DNA of 10,290 nt from Chloroflexota bacterium. Lineage in GTDB: Bacteria; Chloroflexota; UBA11872. Both the position numbers and the translations under genes were made by a program. Below the pieces are notes generated by a model that was not told the origin of the DNA, did not search any database, and saw only the letters and a list, made by a program, of their open reading frames with translations. The stretch is from assembly GCA_028875175.1 (NCBI GenBank), contig JAPPFO010000174.1, positions 12,677 to 22,966 of the forward strand. The letters are read 5' to 3'. Positions 7,554 through 10,290 of the stretch are shown piece by piece. Each line of letters opens with the position of its first letter. Position 1 is the first letter of the stretch.

Positions 7554-8300
7554 TCATCCGGCGGAGTCGCGCAGGTGTGCGGCATCGTAGTCGGCCACGG
7601 TTCCGGCGGCGAACGCTCGAAGTCGGCGGCCGGCCTCGGCGTCGGCCGCGGCCAGGAATTCCACGGCCACATCGGCGCCAAAGAGTCGGCGTCCAATGTC
7701 CGCACGCGCCTCAACCTCGCGGGTGGATTCCGCGGAAGTCACCGCAAGCCCGTTCAGGGCAACGATGGCCCGGCGCAACTCGCCGAGCGGCAAGCCGGGG
7801 TCGATGGTGCTCACGCCGGCCGCTTTGCGCTCGAGCAGCCCGGAGTCCGCAATCGTTGTCAGGCCGTCGACTCGAAATGCCGCGAGCGACTGAAACGCCG
7901 CGGCCAGCCCGGGCGATAGCTGGGGAGACCCAGCCTCTATCGCCCAGGACAGCCCGCCAATCGCCGACCCGTCACCCTGCACCGCGTGCTGACCGAGCCG
8001 GACCACGAAGACTTCGTCAGCGGCCAGGTGGGTCAGATAGCCGGCCACGAAGGCGGTCTGGGATGCCGTAAGCAATGTCGGATCGGCAAGCTCCGGATAG
8101 GCGGAAAACAGCCGGCGCGTGGCCGATCCCCAGGTGCTCGAATCGCGAAAGCTGTAGAAGTGCGTGGCCTCGCGGGCGGCCTCGTCGCGAACGCGGGCAT
8201 CCGGCGCTATGGCCCCCGCGTAGTAGGCCGGCTGGGCGGCATGCACGATGCTCCGCAGCGAGTCCGGCGCTTGCCGCAGCGCCGCCAGGGCCACCCGCAT
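7554..8300 (-). CDS. Zinc-dependent phospholipase C-like protein, start uncertain
   Basis: A 248-residue protein (from ATG at 8300) resembling the zinc-dependent phospholipase C fold: GAIAPDA with Asp34, THFY with His47, and GYLTHLAADE with His91 and Asp95, in the order and spacing of that family's metal ligands. The rest is helical and Ala-rich. Members in uncultured bacteria are mostly annotated as hypothetical, so phospholipase activity is not established. The frame stays open to an ATG at 8411, but that would overlap the divergent gene at 8389. The ATG at 8300 has no nearby Shine-Dalgarno sequence. A CTG at 8321 has GAGGGG five bases upstream and would restore a family-like His just before the present Met. 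No signal peptide is evident in either version. The gene is first in the four-gene cluster and is followed by the deacylase after four bases. Confidence 0.7.
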   Translation of the reverse strand: MRVALAALRQAPDSLRSIVHAAQPAYYAGAIAPDARVRDEAAREATHFYSFRDSSTWGSATRRLFSAYPELADPTLLTASQTAFVAGYLTHLAADEVFVVRLGQHAVQGDGSAIGGLSWAIEAGSPQLSPGLAAAFQSLAAFRVDGLTTIADSGLLERKAAGVSTIDPGLPLGELRRAIVALNGLAVTSAESTREVEARADIGRRLFGADVAVEFLAAADAEAGRRLRAFAAGTVADYDAAHLRDSAG

Positions 8301-8388
8301 GTGCGCTCGCTGTGAGGCCAGAAGCGCCCCTCGTTCCCGTTCGCTGTCACAATGCCGCCAGACGTCACGATTGTAGGAGGCGCGCCAC
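8301..8388. promoter_or_regulatory. Divergent intergenic region between phospholipase-like and VOC genes
   Basis: Eighty-eight bases separate the two divergent starts. On the minus strand TACAAT (8375-8370) matches the -10 consensus at five of six positions, but no good -35 box lies upstream. On the plus strand, AGGAGG (8375-8380) lies eight bases before the VOC ATG and is a strong ribosome-binding site. Two similar octamers, GTCACAAT (8346-8353) and GTCACGAT (8364-8371), form a direct repeat with 18-bp period and could be a regulator site. All of this is weak evidence except the ribosome-binding site. Confidence 0.4.
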
Positions 8389-8856
8389 ATGGCCATACAC
8401 GCCGGACACACGGGAATCGTGGTTCAGGACCTGGACCGGGTCGCGCGGTTTTACAAGGACGTGATCGGCCTGACTGAGGCGCGTCGGATGGGTCGAGAGG
8501 GTGCGCCGCTGGACGCCCTGCTGGGCCTAACCAATGTGCGGCTGGAGGTCATGTTCCTGGGCACCCCTGACCGGCCGGCGGCCATTGAACTGCTGCAGTA
8601 CGTTCGCCACCCCTCGGCGCCCATCCAGCGCCAGCCCAACACGCATGGCCCGAATCACGTGCACTTCATCGTGCATGACCTGGACCCGATTCTGGATCGG
8701 CTGGACGAGGCCGGAATCGAGTCGATCGGCGGACCGGTGGCCTGGTTCGATACCTGGACCCGGGTGATCTATACCCGCGACCCCGAAGAGAACATTGTGG
8801 AACTGACCGAGATCCCTGAAGGACAGCCTATTCCCTACGCGCCGGACGCAGGCTGA
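8389..8856 (+). CDS. VOC-family (glyoxalase/epimerase-like) protein
   Basis: A 155-residue protein of the vicinal oxygen chelate superfamily, which includes glyoxalase I, methylmalonyl-CoA epimerase and extradiol dioxygenases. Two beta-alpha-beta-beta-beta modules are visible, with candidate metal ligands His7 (HTGIVVQDLDRVARFYKDV), Glu67 (AIELLQY), His90 or His92 (HVHFIVHDLD) and Glu139 (NIVELTEI). Such a His/Glu/His/Glu set suits a divalent-metal epimerase or isomerase, but the substrate cannot be told. The AGGAGG eight bases upstream fixes the ATG at 8389. It runs on the opposite strand to the peptidase cluster and is separated from the next plus-strand gene by 105 bp. No signal peptide is seen, so it is likely cytosolic. 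Confidence 0.9.
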   Translation: MAIHAGHTGIVVQDLDRVARFYKDVIGLTEARRMGREGAPLDALLGLTNVRLEVMFLGTPDRPAAIELLQYVRHPSAPIQRQPNTHGPNHVHFIVHDLDPILDRLDEAGIESIGGPVAWFDTWTRVIYTRDPEENIVELTEIPEGQPIPYAPDAG

Positions 8857-8914
8857 GACGGAACGCGCCTCCCGGCGGACTGCCTGATGCGTGGCGGTGC
8901 GGCTGTCGAACCCC

Positions 8915-8940
8915 CTGGTGAGTTAAGATTCAGTCACCAG
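8915..8940 (+). promoter_or_regulatory. Dyad CTGGTGA-N12-TCACCAG upstream of the small membrane-protein gene
   Basis: A perfect 7-bp inverted repeat with a 12-base centre ends 21 bases before the ATG at 8962. A -10-like TAAGAT (8924-8929) lies in its centre, without a recognisable -35 box. It could be a repressor operator, or less likely the stem of a factor-independent terminator for the preceding VOC gene; there is no T tract after it. Confidence 0.35.
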
Positions 8941-8961
8941 TTGGGCGGCAAGGGTACAGCC

Positions 8962-9171
8962 ATGGCCGCACAACCAGACGCATTGGACTACGAACGTCGA
9001 CTTACCCAGGTCGAAAGCACGCTGCCGTATCTGGCAACGAAGGCCGACCTCGCCGAGCTCAAATCCGAACTGCACAAGCTCGAGACACGCCTTGTCCGCT
9101 GGATCGCCGGCCTTGGCCTTGGAGTGGTCGGCACCCTGATTGCAGTGCTTATCGATCGGTTTGCTGGCTGA
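8962..9171 (+). CDS. Small coiled-coil plus transmembrane protein
   Basis: A 69-residue protein of unknown function. Residues ~12-45 are charged and heptad-like (ERRLTQVESTLPYLATKADL, then AELKSELHKLETRL), predicted to be coiled coil. Residues ~46-66 are a single hydrophobic segment (WIAGLGLGVVGTLIAVLI) with a short DRFAG tail. The ATKADL...LKSEL pattern is like that of small DUF1640/CCDC90-type bacterial proteins, which are seen widely but are poorly understood; this assignment is from memory of the pattern. The ATG at 8962 has AAGGG seven bases upstream. A longer frame begins at 8887, but its added residues are not family-like. The stop faces that of the convergent gene 20 bp away. Confidence 0.72.
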   Translation: MAAQPDALDYERRLTQVESTLPYLATKADLAELKSELHKLETRLVRWIAGLGLGVVGTLIAVLIDRFAG

Positions 9172-9197
9172 AGTCGCGCCGTCTGTTCGGATCAGCC
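9166..9197. terminator. Weak candidate bidirectional hairpin between convergent genes
   Basis: GGCTGA (9166-9171) and TCAGCC (9192-9197) form a 6-bp inverted repeat with a 20-base loop, and each arm contains the TGA stop of one of the two convergent genes. No T tract follows on either strand, so this is only a possible shared terminator. Confidence 0.25.
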
Positions 9198-10010
9198 CGT
9201 AGACTCCAACACGGCCTCGGCTCGGCCGGATTCCAGTGAGGCCAGCACCGCGTCCTGCACGGCCGCGGCCTGCGTTGCTTGATCAAGGTCGAGTGACTCG
9301 CCGCGTGTAAACGCCTCCACCGCCCGAATGTGGCCGGCGATGGGTCCATCCAAATCGAGCGGTGTGGAGTCTGAAGCGTCGAGCCGAAGCGCCGACGAGG
9401 CTCGCCCATCGGCGTGAATCGAGCCGTTGCCGCCGATCAGCATGGCGCGGTCGAAGGGCTGCCCACCGGAGGCTGCCGCGCCCACGTCCAGCACCGCCGT
9501 GAGCCCGCGTTCGAACGTCAGAATGGCCGTCACGTAGTCAGGACCCTCGGCGCCCACGGCCTGACCTGCCGCGTAGGCCGTCACCGCCGGTCGACCCATC
9601 AGATCGAGCACGGCCACGAGTTCGTCGATCAGCGCGCCCGCAAGTTCATCAGGACCAGCCGGCGCCCAGCGCGTCCAGCGCAGAAAGCGCGGCGAGCCGA
9701 TGCGCCCGGTGTCCAGCGATGCGCGCAGCAGGCTATGCGGTGCGCGGTGGAGGGCGGGCGCCAGCACGCTGACACCTGATCCCCGCTGCGCCTGCAGCGT
9801 CGCCAGCCCAGTTGTCCCCGCCATGGCCGATGCGAATACCGCGCAGGGAATCCCGGCGTCGGCGGCCCAAGCGCCGGAATCGGCGGCTGTCATCACAATC
9901 GCCTGCGCGCCGGGGCGCTCGCGGCTAACGATGTCCAACGACGGCGCGCCGATCAGCGCGTCTTCCAGGTCCGCGTCTCCGGAAGCGCCGCCGGCCAAGA
10001 GTAAGCGCAT
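9192..10010 (-). CDS. Gfo/Idh/MocA-like protein with degenerate N-terminus
   Basis: A 272-residue protein whose C-terminal two thirds look like the Gfo/Idh/MocA oxidoreductase alpha/beta domain: LLRASLDTGRIGSPRFLRW (about 94-112), LIDELVAVLDLMGRPAV (127-143), DYVTAILTFERGLTAVLDVG (158-177), MLIGGNGSI (190-198) and a closing AVQDAVLASLESGRAEAV. Family members usually run 330-380 residues with an N-terminal GxGxxG nucleotide-binding fold and an EKP catalytic-lysine motif. Here the N-terminus (LLLAGGASGDADLEDAL) has no clear GxGxxG, and the region where EKP would stand reads CAVFASAM. It may be a non-catalytic partner or a protein with altered cofactor use. The ATG at 10010 has no clear ribosome-binding site. 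The gene stands alone on its strand here, with unknown sequence upstream. Confidence 0.72.
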   Translation of the reverse strand: MRLLLAGGASGDADLEDALIGAPSLDIVSRERPGAQAIVMTAADSGAWAADAGIPCAVFASAMAGTTGLATLQAQRGSGVSVLAPALHRAPHSLLRASLDTGRIGSPRFLRWTRWAPAGPDELAGALIDELVAVLDLMGRPAVTAYAAGQAVGAEGPDYVTAILTFERGLTAVLDVGAAASGGQPFDRAMLIGGNGSIHADGRASSALRLDASDSTPLDLDGPIAGHIRAVEAFTRGESLDLDQATQAAAVQDAVLASLESGRAEAVLESTG

Positions 10011-10022
10011 CGGGTATCCAAC

Positions 10023-10044
10023 CTAGCTGAGCTTGTACAGCTAG
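10023..10044 (-). promoter_or_regulatory. Inverted repeat CTAGCTG-N8-CAGCTAG upstream of the Gfo/Idh-like gene
   Basis: A perfect 7-bp inverted repeat with an eight-base centre begins 13 bases upstream of the ATG at 10010. Its size and place suit a dimeric-repressor operator or a leader hairpin. No confident promoter boxes are seen next to it. A separate 12-bp palindrome, GCCGTCGACGGC, lies at 10049-10060. Confidence 0.3.
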
Positions 10045-10182
10045 TGTGGCCGTCGACGGCGTCCTTCTGCAAGCAAGCGCCGTCCGCGGCGACCAGGCGG
10101 CAGCTTCGACGGCGTCTAGGCAACCTGAGGCCCGGTGCCATCCAGTGCAGCCCGGCGTCACGAGGCCCATTAAACGACCGGT

Positions 10183-10290
10183 GGGGGGGGGGGGGGCCCC
10201 CCCCCCCCGGGGAAAAAAAAAAAAAAACCCCAAAAAAATATTGAAATTAATGGAAAAAAACGCCCCCAAAACGGATTTTAGGAGAAAAAA
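10183..10290. other. Homopolymer-rich, probably artefactual contig end
   Basis: The sequence changes abruptly from normal high-GC DNA to 14 G, 12 C, 4 G, 15 A, 4 C and 7 A in succession, then AT-rich filler. No gene is seen in 10011-10290; 10011-10182 looks ordinary but holds only the two small palindromes noted. The runs look like low-quality read ends or an assembly error, and no biological meaning should be read into them. Confidence 0.75.

Noticed and set aside
7550..7714. N-terminal extension of the deacylase to an ATG at 7714
   Set aside because: The 55 extra residues are low-complexity and overlap the conserved 3' part of the preceding gene; the ATG at 7549 begins right at the family's first beta-strand.
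6407..7919. Long plus-strand open frames (up to 296 codons) opposite the deacylase and phospholipase-like genes
   Set aside because: They are antisense shadows expected in high-GC DNA, show no recognisable motifs, and lie opposite genes with intact catalytic motifs.
8887..8961. Upstream start for the small coiled-coil membrane protein
   Set aside because: The added residues are not family-like and would run through the dyad; the internal ATG has a good ribosome-binding site.
10183..10212. G-run/C-run hairpin as a terminator or G-quadruplex
   Set aside because: It lies in an apparently low-quality contig end where homopolymer runs are best explained as artefact.

Overview
The window is high-GC bacterial DNA with short gaps, overlapping stop/start signals and no rRNA, tRNA, CRISPR or transposon sequence that I could recognise. 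The taxon cannot be fixed from the sequence alone. My best guess is an uncultured Chloroflexota-like bacterium (inference, moderate to low confidence). It rests on the house-keeping gene order, a small FtsB/DivIC-type protein with a proline-rich tail, a Zn-dependent phospholipase-C-like protein and the mix of catabolic enzymes. The right end looks like a poor-quality contig end.

Left part (1-3755, all minus strand): an essential-gene operon in the order glmS, ftsB/divIC-like, dut, tilS, with tilS running off the left edge. The genes are tightly packed: glmS and the division gene share one base, dut follows after 33 bp, and tilS overlaps dut by 38 bp. It joins amino-sugar supply for the cell wall, septum assembly, nucleotide-pool hygiene and tRNA-Ile lysidinylation. 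A plausible sigma70-type promoter lies in the 149-bp gap upstream of glmS.

Middle part (3807-8300 or 8321, all minus strand): a second compact cluster, probably one transcript. In order of transcription it holds a Zn-dependent phospholipase-C-like protein, an N-acyl-D-amino-acid deacylase-type amidohydrolase, a 73-residue protein with two DnaJ-type CxxCxGxG knuckles, and an S9 prolyl-oligopeptidase-family serine peptidase. Gaps are 4, -4 and 21 bp. The enzymes suggest intracellular breakdown of peptides and N-acylated amino acids; the small zinc protein has no obvious role and is the least expected member.

Right part (8301-10290): a short divergent region, then two plus-strand genes (a VOC metalloenzyme-like protein and a 69-residue coiled-coil membrane protein with a dyad just upstream). 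A convergent, divergent-looking Gfo/Idh/MocA-like protein follows on the minus strand. The last ~110 bases are homopolymer runs and AT-rich filler unlike the rest, probably a sequencing or assembly artefact.

I found no convincing new defence, mobile or RNA-based system. The items most worth checking are the small CxxCxGxG protein inside the peptidase cluster, the Asp at the usual Cys metal-ligand position of the deacylase, the uncertain start of the phospholipase-like gene, and the Gfo/Idh relative that lacks the usual nucleotide-binding and catalytic-lysine signatures.
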